From Cryptomeria japonica (taxonomy: Eukaryota; Streptophyta; Pinopsida; Cupressales; Cupressaceae), in contig NW_026729332.1 in assembly GCF_030272615.1 (NCBI RefSeq), positions 32,195-96,194 on the forward strand: a stretch of 64,000 bases of DNA, in the 5' to 3' direction. Below are positions 49,397-60,162 of the stretch, piece by piece; positions within the stretch are counted from its first letter, which is position 1; the number at the start of each line of letters is the position of its first letter. Under the pieces are notes generated by a model. The model saw nothing but the letters and a program-made list of their open reading frames with translations, was not told the origin of the DNA and ran no database searches. Made by a program: the position numbers and the translations under genes.

Positions 49397-49741
49397 TGTT
49401 AGAATAATGTTTATTTAATACATACTATAGTGCTAGTAGGTGCATATTTATTATAGATTTTTCCAGAATTCCCCAGCCAACACAAGTTTCCTCTTCTAGA
49501 TTTTTTATCTTGTAGAACTCTCTTCATGGTAGACTCTGCATATAGGATCAGAATGTTCTGTAAGTTTGCATATAGACTTTAAATACAACATCCTCCCTTA
49601 ACATTTGTAATGTATGTATGAATATAACAGCATACTGCTGTGAAATATATAAATTTAATTTTAGTGTTGTGATGCTCTATTTTTTTGTGCAAGTGTATTT
49701 CATGTTCTGTTTTCTTCACTGCAAATTATTGTCTGGTAATA
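49397..49741 (+). repeat. 3' LTR of the 44.9-kb copia element
   Basis: Starts tgttagaataatg after the purine tract and ends tctggtaata, with AAAAG following. It differs from the left LTR by scattered substitutions and a few small indels. Confidence 0.93.
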
Positions 49742-50066
49742 AAAAGTACTCCATGGAGGCCAATTTCTAACTTTTGGGGAGTAATCTTACTTAGGCAATT
49801 ATAAGCTAAGTGGTATTCCAATTACCAATATAACCATCTGCAACAACTCTTATGGCTATGGCAACTGCACAAATATTGGGAGAATTGGTGAAGCAAAGAA
49901 TTCAGATGGTGAAATGATAGGATGGGCAGTCGGACTTGGATTGAGTTATGGTATGGGATTCTTTGTTGTGATTGGAGTATTGAATTTAAATAAGAGGGCA
50001 AGAAAGAGAGCCTTCGATTTTTATGATGTTGTAATATTAGCTATTGATGGTTGTATAAGATGTTAA

Positions 50067-50515
50067 TAGATGAAAGTAGATACAAATGTATAGAGGATTT
50101 TGTTAGTATAATGACAAAGTTTTCTTTTAGTATATGGCCACTACAAATTTATTAGCATGAGGCGAGCTAGAAATTGTTGGTGTTAATGATGATAGAAACA
50201 TTTCAAGGGGTGATTTATGATATTCAAAATGTTTCCTTTGTTTTAGCTTTTCTAGTGTAAAGGTGTTTTTTCTTCATTGGTATACATGAAGTTTTTAAGT
50301 GTTTTTACTTTATTTAATAATTTGATGTGCAAAGTGTAATTTTAAGGGATGAAATTGTTTATTTTATTATTTTTAAAAATTATAGTATTTAATTTAATTT
50401 TTCGTATTATTTAATTTTTATTTTAATATTTTATGTTTAATTATAATTTATTTTGATCTTTAACTATTTCTATTAATATGTTTTTTTAACTTACAAATAT
50501 GTTATATTATAAGAT
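50067..50515. other. AT-rich RLP downstream region
   Basis: It holds the presumed 3' untranslated part of the second RLP ('ggcgagctagaaattgttgg', a relative of the bases after the first RLP) and then very AT-rich DNA. No gene is seen. Confidence 0.5.
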
Positions 50516-51035
50516 CATTTTTTTGGACCAGGTCATATAGTTCAACCAAATTTATGTCTATTTCAAAATGTAAATATCTTGATTTGTGGGTGATCTTTCT
50601 ACAATATGTTTTTGAGAAATTTAACATCTCCTCCCCTCCATAGGATGAAGTTAACAAGCCCTTATTTAAAGGAAATATTGTAAAGACTAAAATCTTTGCT
50701 AAGGAAAAATTAAGATTGACAAAAAATAGAAAAACAAACTAGATTGAGGTAAATAATGAAAAATGAACATGGAAGAAAAGTTTTAAAGTTTCATGTATGA
50801 ACTTTTTCAAAGTAAATAATGTTTGGAATAAAGGTAAACATCTATAGAATGAGAATTTAGTTTTAGTTGTTATAATTATTAATCCAATGCAGAACCAAAT
50901 AGAGATAATAAGAAAACAAATTAGGTAAAACAGAGGAAATAAAAGAATATAAGAAAAAAACACATAATATAATATTTATGTGGAGATATATTTTTGAGAA
51001 AAAAATAAACACAAGAAGAGATGTGCACTGGTTCC
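50516..51035. repeat. RLP downstream block G, copy 2
   Basis: Matches 33,283-33,790 with few changes. The 74-codon minus-strand frame inside it (50,739-50,963) is not kept in the other copy and is not considered a gene. Confidence 0.8.
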
Positions 51036-51044
51036 TACAAATTT

Positions 51045-51250
51045 CATCATAGCAAATGATTTAATTTTATGGTTAAACAATCCTTTTTTCATTGCCGTAT
51101 TGCATGGGTTCAGTCCAGCACACACAGCATAAATTCAGGGTCCCAGTGGAATCCCCCATTCTTTATTTTCTTTGAATCTTCTTTCCTCGCACTTATCGTG
51201 TGCATTCATGGAGAAATATGTAAGATGGAGAAAATTCATTGCCCAAAATA
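51045..51250. repeat. Segmental repeat block D, copy 3 (partial)
   Basis: Shares 'cattgccgtattgcatggg', 'cccagtggaatcccc' and 'cttctttcctcgcacttatc' with 15,380-15,540 and 36,750-36,900. It directly follows block G, so blocks B and C are missing from this cassette copy. 51,251-51,560 shows nothing recognised. Confidence 0.65.
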
Positions 51251-51559
51251 TTCTGATTAAAATACCGATATCAAAGACATCAATATGTTACATCCTTGTC
51301 ATTTTGTATGTATGAACTAGGTAATAAATAATTGATCTTATTTAAAGTTATTTACAAGTTGCGGTCTCCAAGATAGCCGGCTTCACTTTTATAAATTATT
51401 AGGTTGGAAATGAAGTTTTTAAACATCTATCATGTTTGAAATCATTTCTTACACACGTCGTGAATTCACATATAATAGGGTTACATATTATTTAGGTTTC
51501 ATTTGTCTTACATATTTAAATTCTAGCTTCTTATTACTGGTTCTTTTCACACTGGTTTT

Positions 51560-52060
51560 AAAATATCTTTGTTTCAAAATAAAAAACACTTAAACCTTCT
51601 TCTAAAGACAAAACCTATTAAACCGTTTTAAAAAATGTATTACAATATTTTAGGTAATGTTTACAATGGTCAAGCATTGGAATTTTGGTTACCCATTCAT
51701 TATTGGTACAAATTTGAATCAATTGTGTTTAATCATGGATTTTACTTCAGAGTAAAGAATACTTTAACTTTTCTCTATTGACAAAACCTACCAAAGCAAT
51801 TAAGAAAATTTAGTACACAATTTTAGGTGATGTTTAAATGCTATAACTATTCAAACTTTTGTTACCCTTCCATGAGTAGTAGTGCTTTGACTCAAATGCA
51901 TTTAATCATGGAGTTAGCTTCAAAATAAAGAAAATTATTTTTACACTAAATACAATACCTAGAAAAACATTAAAAAAATATACAAACATTTCGGTGGTAA
52001 CACATTAGAACCTCACTTGCCCATGTAGTACTAGTACTATTGCAACTCAAAGTCTTAGCT
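51560..52060. repeat. Satellite-like block A, copy 3 (partial)
   Basis: Matches the second half of 1-1,015 and of 15,757-16,650, through 'aaaaatatacaaacatttcg' and 'catgtagtactagtactat'. As in copy 2 it is followed directly by the LINE tail. Confidence 0.75.
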
Positions 52061-52064
52061 AATG

Positions 52065-53313
52065 ATTTTTATTACAACAACCAAAGAAGTACATTACAAA
52101 GGAGAAAGGTTGGTAATATATAGCCAAAGAAGAAGAGTCAACAATATCACTAAAGGTTTCCCAAATAATATAACAAGCCTTCAAAATGAAATGAAAGTTA
52201 CAACCAACCAAAGGCCTATAGAAAGAGATGTTCAAAACTAGATATAAAGACAAATTAAAATCTAAATTTTAAAAAAAATTGCAGCTATATAGGAAAGTTA
52301 CATTCTCTTTATGTAGTTGAAGAATTTGGTGTTTAATCTTGTCCAAAAAAAAGGTTTTTTTTAGCTAAATCCTTGGTGACCCCTTGCAACCTAAAATAAA
52401 GCGAGGCAATTTGAAAAAATATGTCAACATAAAAATTTATCATTTATGCTTTTGGATGAATTGACTAGAAAAGATAACCAAACACCTACTTTTTCAAATA
52501 TTAAGTAAAGCAATATGCCTTAAAGAATCTGCCACTATATTATTATGAAGGTAATAACCGAAAATCACATCTCTCCAACTCAAACCATGATAAAAAATAA
52601 GAGGAAATCATTGACAATAGCCTTCCATTTTTTAGCATCGAAAAATTCTCAATAAATGTGTTTAAGACTATCATTATGCTAACAAAAGGACATTTGATTG
52701 GTTGAACCATCATACATTTCAACATATCCTCTACAAGTAGTTTGAAATGTAAGATTTTTCAAGCCAATATTTGTGCATTAGCCTTAGCTTTAGATCTCCA
52801 TATTTGGGAACTCAACTTCATCCATGTCTTTTTATGAGACCTATAGTTTCATTTTTGGTTCAATATTGGCTTTAATGGTACATGTTGAAGTAGGCTCAAA
52901 TAAGTTTTCTTTAGAGGAATGTAATAGAAGGGGAACTAATAAAGGCACAACCAATATTTAAAAAAATTGCATTATAATGGGGTGCAAGACTTCATAGTCA
53001 ATTCAAATAGCACCAAAGATCTAAATTAAATCAAGAACCCTTCAAACTTATTGTCTAATTGAAATATTCTCTAATATTTCTACCAAGAGGCCAAATCTCA
53101 AATATCAAAATCTCATATATCATTAAACTTTTTTATTTCTATTTTAACTAAATAGTATTCTTGTCTAGGAAATGAAATGACAAGAGGTTGGTGATTATAT
53201 TGAATTAACCTATTCCACTAGAAGGATGAGGAAGCGAAGTTGAACCCATGTTGTAAGGAGAAACTTTTTCTAGTTTAAAAATTGGAAATTGATTTCTAAG
53301 CCTTCCAAATGAA
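52065..53313 (-). mobile_element. LINE, 3' part (interrupted by the 8-kb element)
   Basis: Minus-strand LINE remnant continuing from 61,318-62,400 across the inserted LTR element. Its end part repeats at 16,700-17,060. Translation of the minus strand near 52,253-52,059 gives ISFYRPLVGCNFHFILKACY and a tail with CCNKN, and the part near 53,300 gives NSFGRLRNQF-like text. Stops are frequent. It is the region downstream of reverse transcriptase in a plant LINE; no poly-A is obvious. Confidence 0.6.
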
Positions 53314-53318
53314 TTGTA

Positions 53319-54468
53319 TGTCACTACTTATCAAATTGCCATTAGTTTTTGTATTCAAAGTCATACTATATATTCTAGTCGGTTAGCACTACCGAATCAT
53401 GCAGTCGGTACACATAGAGAAGTTGGTATGCATAGTCTAGTCGGTTACAGAGGAAAGCAGTCACAGAATGTAGTATACACCGAGCTGTCTACCGAGTATC
53501 TTTTTATAGCTACTGAGAAGTAAAGATGACACACCAAGTTGACACACACCGAGTGAAACATGTTACCAGATACATTGAACCTGGACATGCATATGAAAAT
53601 GTGTTACAAGATCGAGGCACATCTAACCGTTATTACATTGGAAATTGCACCAAAAGATTGTGTATGATTTTGAGATCAATATAACCAATGAAATATTTTG
53701 TTTAGTTATTCATTCAAGGAATCTTCTTTGTAAGATCGAAGCAATAAATTGGATCACCGTTTTAAGAGATCTATTTATACAGCATGAGTGAAGTGTGTGT
53801 ATGCATGAAGGAAGACTGTTACAAAGACACAGAGGTCACTAAGGAGGTTTTTAGAGAATAGTCAAAGAACAGAGTAAACGGAAGGGTTTACTGAGTTACT
53901 ATATGGGTTACTAAGGTATGCTATAAGCAAGGTAATCTTATTCTGAGCACATAGAATCTGCTATAACATTTTAGATGTAAAGTTGTAGATATTTGTAATG
54001 ATTTTATTGTAATATTGTGAAGTTGAAAGAGAAACCTTTAAAAGGGTAAAAGACTCTAATCAAGTCTATAAATTGTAAAGCCTCTAACCAGGTGCAGCAT
54101 TCAGATTAAATGTTGTAAAATCCTTTAGCAAGGTAGATCTAACAGATCTTGTTACTCCTAACAGGGTATGCTATCAGAAATAGCTAAAATGTAGCTCTAA
54201 CCGAGCACTCTTTATTATTGCAGTAGTGAAGTTGTGGGTGCCATCCCCGCCATAGTTTTTCTCTCTAACCAAGATTTTCTATGTAACCAAAATATATGTG
54301 TTATGGAGTGAATCATGTATGATTGTTATCTATTTGTTTTAACTTTATTTTATGTTACTACACTATTCTGTTTATGCATAACAGTAAAGATATTGTTGAA
54401 GAAAAGTTTTGGAGTATTGATTCACCCCTCCCCTCTCAGTACATTAGCTTTCCATATTGGGCCTAACA
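53319..54468 (+). repeat. 5' LTR of the 8-kb element
   Basis: Begins tgtcactacttatc and ends ttgggcctaaca. It is rich in tcggt and accgag words. Many differences from the right LTR are C/T or G/A at CpG sites, for example accgag against actgag. Confidence 0.95.
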
Positions 54469-54469
54469 A

Positions 54470-54484
54470 TTGGTATCAGAGCTT
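54470..54484 (+). promoter_or_regulatory. Primer-binding site of the 8-kb element
   Basis: 'ttggtatcagagctt' lies 1 bp inside the left LTR and matches the initiator-Met tRNA primer site used by many plant LTR retrotransposons. Confidence 0.93.
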
Positions 54485-54530
54485 GAATCTTGGAAAAGGG
54501 TTTAACTACCTAAAGAGAAAGATCTTATCA

Positions 54531-55883
54531 ATGGAAGGCTATAAACAATCTCAGAGGATTGTATATTTGCAAGAAGAGATAGATCATGTTAATCAAGTGA
54601 TTACAGACATGCAAAGGCAACTGCAAAAATCTCTGAAAGTAAGAAGAAGATTATCTGATGATTTGCAGGATTCTCAAGAGTTAATGGAACAAATTGAGAC
54701 ATCATCTGAGAACAGTATATCTGAAGAAACTGAAGAAATGATTGAAGTATTGAAAGAAAAGAACAAAGCATTGGTTGATCAATTAAAAGCAATGAAAAGA
54801 GAACATGAACATTTCAGTACACAGATGACTGAAAATATAGATGCATTGAGGACATCAGAGGATAAAGCAAGAGATCTACAAAGAGAGAAACAACAACTTG
54901 AAGTCTTAGTATCCGATAAGAATGATGAAATCACAAGGTTAACTGGGATTCAACAAAATATGACAGATCAACTAGGTTATGCACATCATGAAGCAATTCT
55001 GAAGAATGATGAAAACCAAGCATTGAGACTTGAAGTATCAAGGTTGACCGATGAACTTGAAATAGAGAAGAAATCCAAAGAAACACTGAAGAAGAGTTAT
55101 GAAGCATCAACGATGTTGGACGAGCAACTAAATACAAGAAGACCCAACAAAGATGCAGGACTCGGTTACAAAGGAAAAGAATCTACCGAGAAAGGAATTC
55201 ATACTACCGAGAGAGGAGAATCATCAAAGCAAGCTAGAAACATGAATAACATCAAAAGAAAGAAGCCTATTTGCTACTACTGTGGAAATCAAGGTCATAC
55301 TGCCAACATATGCCAAATCAGAAAAGGTAAGCAACCGAATGTCAAAAAGTGCAATGGTTATTGTTACAATTGCAATAAATATGGTCACACATCTAATCAA
55401 TGTAGGACAAAGTCTATTAACAAATATCAGAAGTTAAAATTCAAAGGGTTTTGTAAAAACTGCAATAGATATGGACATAGTACCGAGAAGTGTTGGCTTA
55501 AGCAAAAGAACCACATGTGGACTGCACACCAAGCAAACACTAGAGGTTACCGAACTCACACAAATCCTTACCGACAATATGCAGCAGTACCATGGGATTA
55601 CAATACAAGGATATGGTGCGAATGTTGTGGAAGATATGGACATATAAGTGCCAATTGTTTTATAAGGTTTGGAATGAACAACCTAAGATCATGGAGAAAT
55701 CCTGGTATGGTATGTTTTCATTGTCACAAAGTTGGACACTTGGCTAGAGACTACAGAGATCAACCTAGAGGAGACACTAAAGAGATAAAAGAAAAGTTAA
55801 AGATGATTTGGAAAAAGAAGGAAGTTGTGTCAAATGAAGAAAGCACCTTACCTACCGAGTTAGGTGCTCCTATTCCAAATTAA
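54531..55883 (+). CDS. Coiled-coil, five-zinc-knuckle gag-like protein
   Basis: The ATG at 54,531 (MEGYKQSQ) is the first after the primer-binding site; the frame is also open upstream into the LTR, but that part is unlikely to be translated. The 450-residue product starts with about 220 residues of heptad-like, highly charged helix rich in Glu, Lys, Gln and Leu. A basic linker follows, then CX2CX4HX4C knuckles near residues 247, 277, 307 and 362, and a fifth near 393 whose last Cys is Tyr. The knuckles indicate RNA or single-stranded nucleic acid binding, so a nucleocapsid role is likely. A classical gag capsid domain is not visible; the coiled coil may do the assembly job. The frame has no stops, unlike everything else in the window. 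Confidence 0.88.
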   Translation: MEGYKQSQRIVYLQEEIDHVNQVITDMQRQLQKSLKVRRRLSDDLQDSQELMEQIETSSENSISEETEEMIEVLKEKNKALVDQLKAMKREHEHFSTQMTENIDALRTSEDKARDLQREKQQLEVLVSDKNDEITRLTGIQQNMTDQLGYAHHEAILKNDENQALRLEVSRLTDELEIEKKSKETLKKSYEASTMLDEQLNTRRPNKDAGLGYKGKESTEKGIHTTERGESSKQARNMNNIKRKKPICYYCGNQGHTANICQIRKGKQPNVKKCNGYCYNCNKYGHTSNQCRTKSINKYQKLKFKGFCKNCNRYGHSTEKCWLKQKNHMWTAHQANTRGYRTHTNPYRQYAAVPWDYNTRIWCECCGRYGHISANCFIRFGMNNLRSWRNPGMVCFHCHKVGHLARDYRDQPRGDTKEIKEKLKMIWKKKEVVSNEESTLPTELGAPIPN

Positions 55884-56429
55884 TCGGTAAAGGTATGAAG
55901 GGACTGCATTCTCTAAAGGTTAAAATCATAATAGTTCTTATTCTATTATGTGCTAAATTCAAAATCTGCATAGCTAAGATGCATTAGTAAGTTTGAAATT
56001 CTATCAAAAGTACTTTACAGGAAACCTGTCAAGTCGGTGAATACAGGAAGCCTATCAAGTCGGTAAATGAAGGAAATTTGGTTACTCGGTTAAAACGAAA
56101 AAAAAGAGTAAATCAGTTAAAGGTGAACCGAGTGCATTTAATGTTTTTGACCTAAACCACACGGAGTCCGATAAGGTATTTTGTTTACTTAAGAGCATTT
56201 TTACGGTCATTTACATTCACCAAGTTTTCAAGAAAGCAAAGTAGAGCGAATCAAGGTGATCAAACCTCATTCAAAGCGAATCCAAGGTATTTACATCAAA
56301 TCTCATCACACTATTAAGCTAGTTTACTGATCTTGTCAAATTGCTATTATCTACTGAGTGTGAAATGTCTGCTGTTTGTAAACCGTCAAACCCTAAGGAT
56401 AGTTTGCTAGTTTTATCTGAAATTTACAA
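55884..56429 (+). other. Spacer between the two ORFs of the 8-kb element
   Basis: About 545 bp without a long frame. It contains a 26-bp tandem repeat (56,017-56,042 and 56,043-56,068; 'caagtcggt' in each) and an alternative upstream ATG near 56,365 (MSAVCKPSNPKDSLLVL) in a different frame from ORF2, which may be its true start before a frameshift. Confidence 0.5.
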
Positions 56430-59400
56430 ATGGTACCCAAGATACAAGATCCCATAGTTGTCAAGAATGTAGAGAAGCCCTCTCTGAAATACTCTTTGAC
56501 TCCTAAAGTTGCCTCCGAACCGGATGACAAAACTGCCTTTTCACTCATCCCGGATCGAGTCTTGTTAGTCGAAGATGTTAGATTCTTCGCCAAATGTCGT
56601 GTTGAAGAACTCGGTCATGTTGAGATAAGTGACACATATGATGAGCTATGTATCGATGGCAAAATGGATAGCAAGTACGAGCATATCAAAAACAAGGGAT
56701 TAACTGAAGCCCTAACTTATCCCCGTGTGTTCAAACCCCAGTGGGTTAAGTTTGTTTTAAGCAGAGTTCATGATGATTTCATGTGGCTAGAGGAGCAACC
56801 ATTCAAAATCACTAAGGAAATCATTCATGTGATCACTAGGTATCCTATCTATGATCATGCATGAGCATAGAAGATGATATCACAGAAGGAATTAATCAGC
56901 TTACCTAGAGTAGAATCTGATTACCGAGGACTGAAACTGAACAATGTCACTGATGCAGAACTTAAGTTTGCCATTAGAGTAATTGGTTACTGTTTCTTCC
57001 AATCTACAAGGGAAAACAGTGTACCTTGTGCAGCAGTTGACATAGCCTATAAAATTGTGAAAAAGGGAATGAAAGTTTACTTATGTGAAGTATTACTGAA
57101 GAACTTGTTTGAGAACCTGAACACAATAAGGAAGCCGAAGAAGAACAACTCGGCAAATACTCTAAAGTTTGGTTCACTTCTTGTATGCATGTTTTTCTAC
57201 TTTGAGAAATTCTTTCCATCAGTCGGTAAAGTAGTTTGGGAGCTACACCGACCAATCACCCATCAAATTAATGACTTTATCAAGAAGTTGGGAGATAATT
57301 TCAATGATATCATGGATGACTATTTCAGCAAGTTTCAAGAGAAGATGCACAACAGGTACCGGATTCCACCCCAGCTGGTAGAAAAATATAAAGATGATAT
57401 ATGCTTTGAGGTAGACACCGATTACTGTTATGTGAATGTTGTGGAACCAAGGACTCAATCTTTGCCACCAATGGGTTACGAGATTGACTATGATATCACA
57501 CAACAACAAATTGATGCATTTCTTACACTGCCAAGGCATGCTACCGAACTGAGATATAGAACTTATGAAGAAGTTAAGGAAAAGGTAAAAATGAGCATTG
57601 TAGTACCCAAAGCTACAAGAAAGGCTACAAAGATGATTAAGGTATTGTCGGAGAAATTCAGAGAAGATTCTTCCTCCACACCTGTCAAAGGCACTCTTGC
57701 CATCACCGAAGAGGAATCAGAAGCTCAAGAGGCAGCAATAACATTGAGCACCGAACTACCTAAGGGTAAAGTGTTGAAAAGAAAGAAACAGGACATTTCA
57801 AAGGCCCTACCAACTCCACCTCCAACAAAGAGACCTAATACAAGAGCATTAGCTGCATCACCGAGTAAGAAACAAAAGAGTGTTACTGCTCCCAAGGTAA
57901 CCAAGACCTACAAGAAATCTACTAGGAGACTCATTTTGGCAAAAGAGTCTAGTGATACAGAATCTGAGGATGCCAACAAATTCCAAATTTTCAAAAGCAA
58001 GAAGGTAAATATACATAGTGTTGAAAACTTCTGTGCCAATCTAAAAGAATATGGTGGATTTGGAGGATTTAGATATGTCAAGTATGAGACTAGGAATAAT
58101 GATGAAAAGAGACAAATTGAAGAAGTTGTCATCTACACACTTCTAAAGTTTTGGCTAGCTCCATTAGAACTAGTAAAGTCACTTCCAAATGAACTTTACT
58201 TGCATATTGATAATAGGTGGAAATATGCAATGGACTCAGAGAAACAAATTAGAGAAAGAAGTCTAGTCCATCTATTTCCTGATATGTCTATAGCAGAAAC
58301 TAAAGAACATTTGACAACCTACAATTCAAAATTTCTTGTCAAACAGAGAGCCTTAAAATTGATGAATGGGCTATACATTGACGTAGAGAAGGAGACAAAA
58401 GCAAAATGGCAGGAAATCTTCAAAATCAAGGATGTCAGTGAACAATCTCAAGTTGAAATTGTTGATGTCACCGAACAAGATCCTAATGCCACCGAGCAAG
58501 GTCCTGATGCTACCGAGCAAGACCCGGCTGACACTATTCAAATTGATGAAGATGTCATGGATGCAGAAGCACCAGAGCAGGAAATGATAGAAGGCACTAC
58601 ATATGCAAAAATTGTATCTAGTGAATCCGTTTTAGAACAAGTTCAGCGTTATCTGCCGGTCAAGCAACCTGTCTCTACCGAAGCTCCTAAGGATACAGCA
58701 CAAGGCATGGAAGGTCACCAGTCTGAAGCAGCAGAAGGTACAACTCAAGAAAAGACCTCTCAAGCACCGTCAAGCACTAAAAATTTTGCAGCTGAGACAC
58801 CCAGTACCGAGACACCAAAAGACACCATAACATCTACAGGAATTGACCAAAGTGTTGCCTCTACCGAGCAACGTACCGAGGGTCAGCAAGCCTCACAAGC
58901 TATTGTCTTGGTCCAACCGACCAAAGGTAAAGAGAAGAAGGTGAAAAAGCATAGTTTTAAAGTTGATTTGACTAAACTGATAGTGTTGCCCAATGTGGAT
59001 ATGTCAAAATTAAGGGGCAAGCAATTATTGATTTCGGTGAACTATGCAAAGCAAAGGCCGAACAAGAAAAACAAATGGCCATTCAAAAGAAGAATAAAGT
59101 ACTACAGAAGGTGAAGACATTGCTATCAGATATGCTACCTACAACTACAGTGTCAACCGATGCAGCCATCCACATTCAACTGGATGAACTCCTTAATCAA
59201 ATAGAAACATCTAGGGTTGATGCATCTGAGTACTTGAGCAAGCTAAAAGACAAAGAGCTTACTGCAAAAATGATAGAAGAAGTACAAAAAGCTCTAGCTA
59301 TTGGGAAAGTCAAGCTTGTCAAATTCATTGCTGAGTTGTCCCCTCAACTCAAGCATATTCTTTATTTATAACTTTGCACATTTTCAATATTCATTAAAGA

Positions 59401-59809
59401 TATCAAGAATAAAACTAATGCAATTGAGAAAGAGATCACCGATCTCTCAAATAAGTTGACCACAGAGCCAAATTCAATTTAGAATTTTTATACCAAGCTT
59501 CAACAGCTCATGGCTCAACAATTAGAACTAAGAAATGAAGAACATAAGATCAAGATGGATATAATGACACTCCAGACATTATTCCTTCCTCATCTTTCAT
59601 CAGTTCAAGAACAGATTAACTGAGCTACATGCCTATCTACTACACAAGAGGGAAGCACTCTTTATGGCTTAATATCACTCTTAGCTAATATTCAAGCATA
59701 AAACTCTTTAATGGAAAGTGTAAAGGATGCACTCTCAATCGCTCTCACCGACGCCCGGAAGAAGTATAAATCTATTTTTGACCAGTTACCACCCTCGGAT
59801 GGAAATTAA
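56430..59809 (+). pseudogene. Unknown large ORF2 of the 8-kb element (broken)
   Basis: The frame runs from 56,430 to 59,114 with only two adjacent stops (TGA 56,862, TAG 56,868). It shifts near 59,050 into another frame (59,075-59,371) and continues past further stops (59,369, near 59,480, near 59,620) to a natural end SIFDQLPPSDGN at about 59,809, giving about 1,100 residues. Residues 1-300 look globular and helical with Cys and aromatic residues (YCFFQSTRENS, SLLVCMFFYFEKFFPSVGK). A basic Pro/Lys/Ser stretch with KRKK and SKKQK follows (possible nuclear signals), then a second globular part (FGGFRYVKYETRN, VIYTLLKFWLAPLELV). A Thr/Glu/Pro-rich region repeats TEQDP, and the C-terminus is a coiled coil. 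No polymerase, integrase or protease motif is seen. The first part loosely recalls the plant 'putative transposon protein' family, by impression only. Confidence 0.75.
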
Positions 59810-60162
59810 GTTTTTGATGTTTGTCAAAAAGGGGGAGTGATACTACATATTTGGGGAGTGATACAGTTTTGGTGATACAGTTTTGCTATAGTATTCAAAG
59901 TATTGTATACAGGGGGAGTATACCGAGCAGAGTATGCAAAATATCCAAGGACAGTAAACAAAGCACACAAGCACAAAACCGAGCATGCAAAATTAGAATT
60001 ATGTATAGTATAATGATAAGGGGAGTTTATCTGAATATACTATTTCATTGACTATTGTATATATTGTCAAGTATTGTCATTTTGCAAAGTATATAGATTT
60101 TTGAGTTATGACTTTGAAAGTAGTTTTTGTCAAACATCTCAACTAATGTCAAAAGGGGAGAT
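59810..60162 (+). promoter_or_regulatory. 3' untranslated region and polypurine tract of the 8-kb element
   Basis: Two purine runs occur: aaaaagggggagtgata near 59,825 and aaaaggggagat at 60,151-60,162, which abuts the right LTR and is the likely plus-strand primer. The word 'gggggagt' also recurs near 59,911. A 76-codon frame at 59,821-60,051 looks fortuitous. Confidence 0.75.

Larger units (their letters stand above)
44859..49741 (+). mobile_element. Ty1-copia LTR retrotransposon inside the second RLP
   Basis: LTRs of about 349 and 345 bp (44,859-45,207 and 49,397-49,741) flank a copia-ordered gag-integrase-reverse transcriptase-RNase H interior. The target duplication AAAAG lies at 44,854-44,858 and 49,742-49,746. 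The primer-binding site TGGTATCAGAGC starts at 45,208 and the purine tract ttatgggggga ends at 49,396. Both LTRs end in TA rather than CA. All domains are present, but stops and lost active-site residues show it is dead. Confidence 0.96.
43753..50066 (+). pseudogene. Second RLP copy, split by a copia element
   Basis: Part 1 (43,753-44,858) matches the first RLP from about 40,949, so signal peptide and first LRRs are missing. It carries LRR units such as RIEGEIPSAIGNALSLESL. Relative to the first copy an 894-bp in-frame deletion joins TIRSTISN to HFHGRIPHQV. A TAG in the island (about 44,565) and frameshifts near 44,760 follow. At 44,858 the sequence ISYNVFDGK is cut by the copia element and resumes at 49,747 with LHGGQFLTFGE, a TAA, then CNNSYGYGNCT, the membrane segment GWAVGLGLSYGMGFFVVIGV and a basic tail ending at 50,066. 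It cannot make a full receptor. Its C-terminus is more complete than that of the first copy around 49,800-49,850. Confidence 0.9.
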
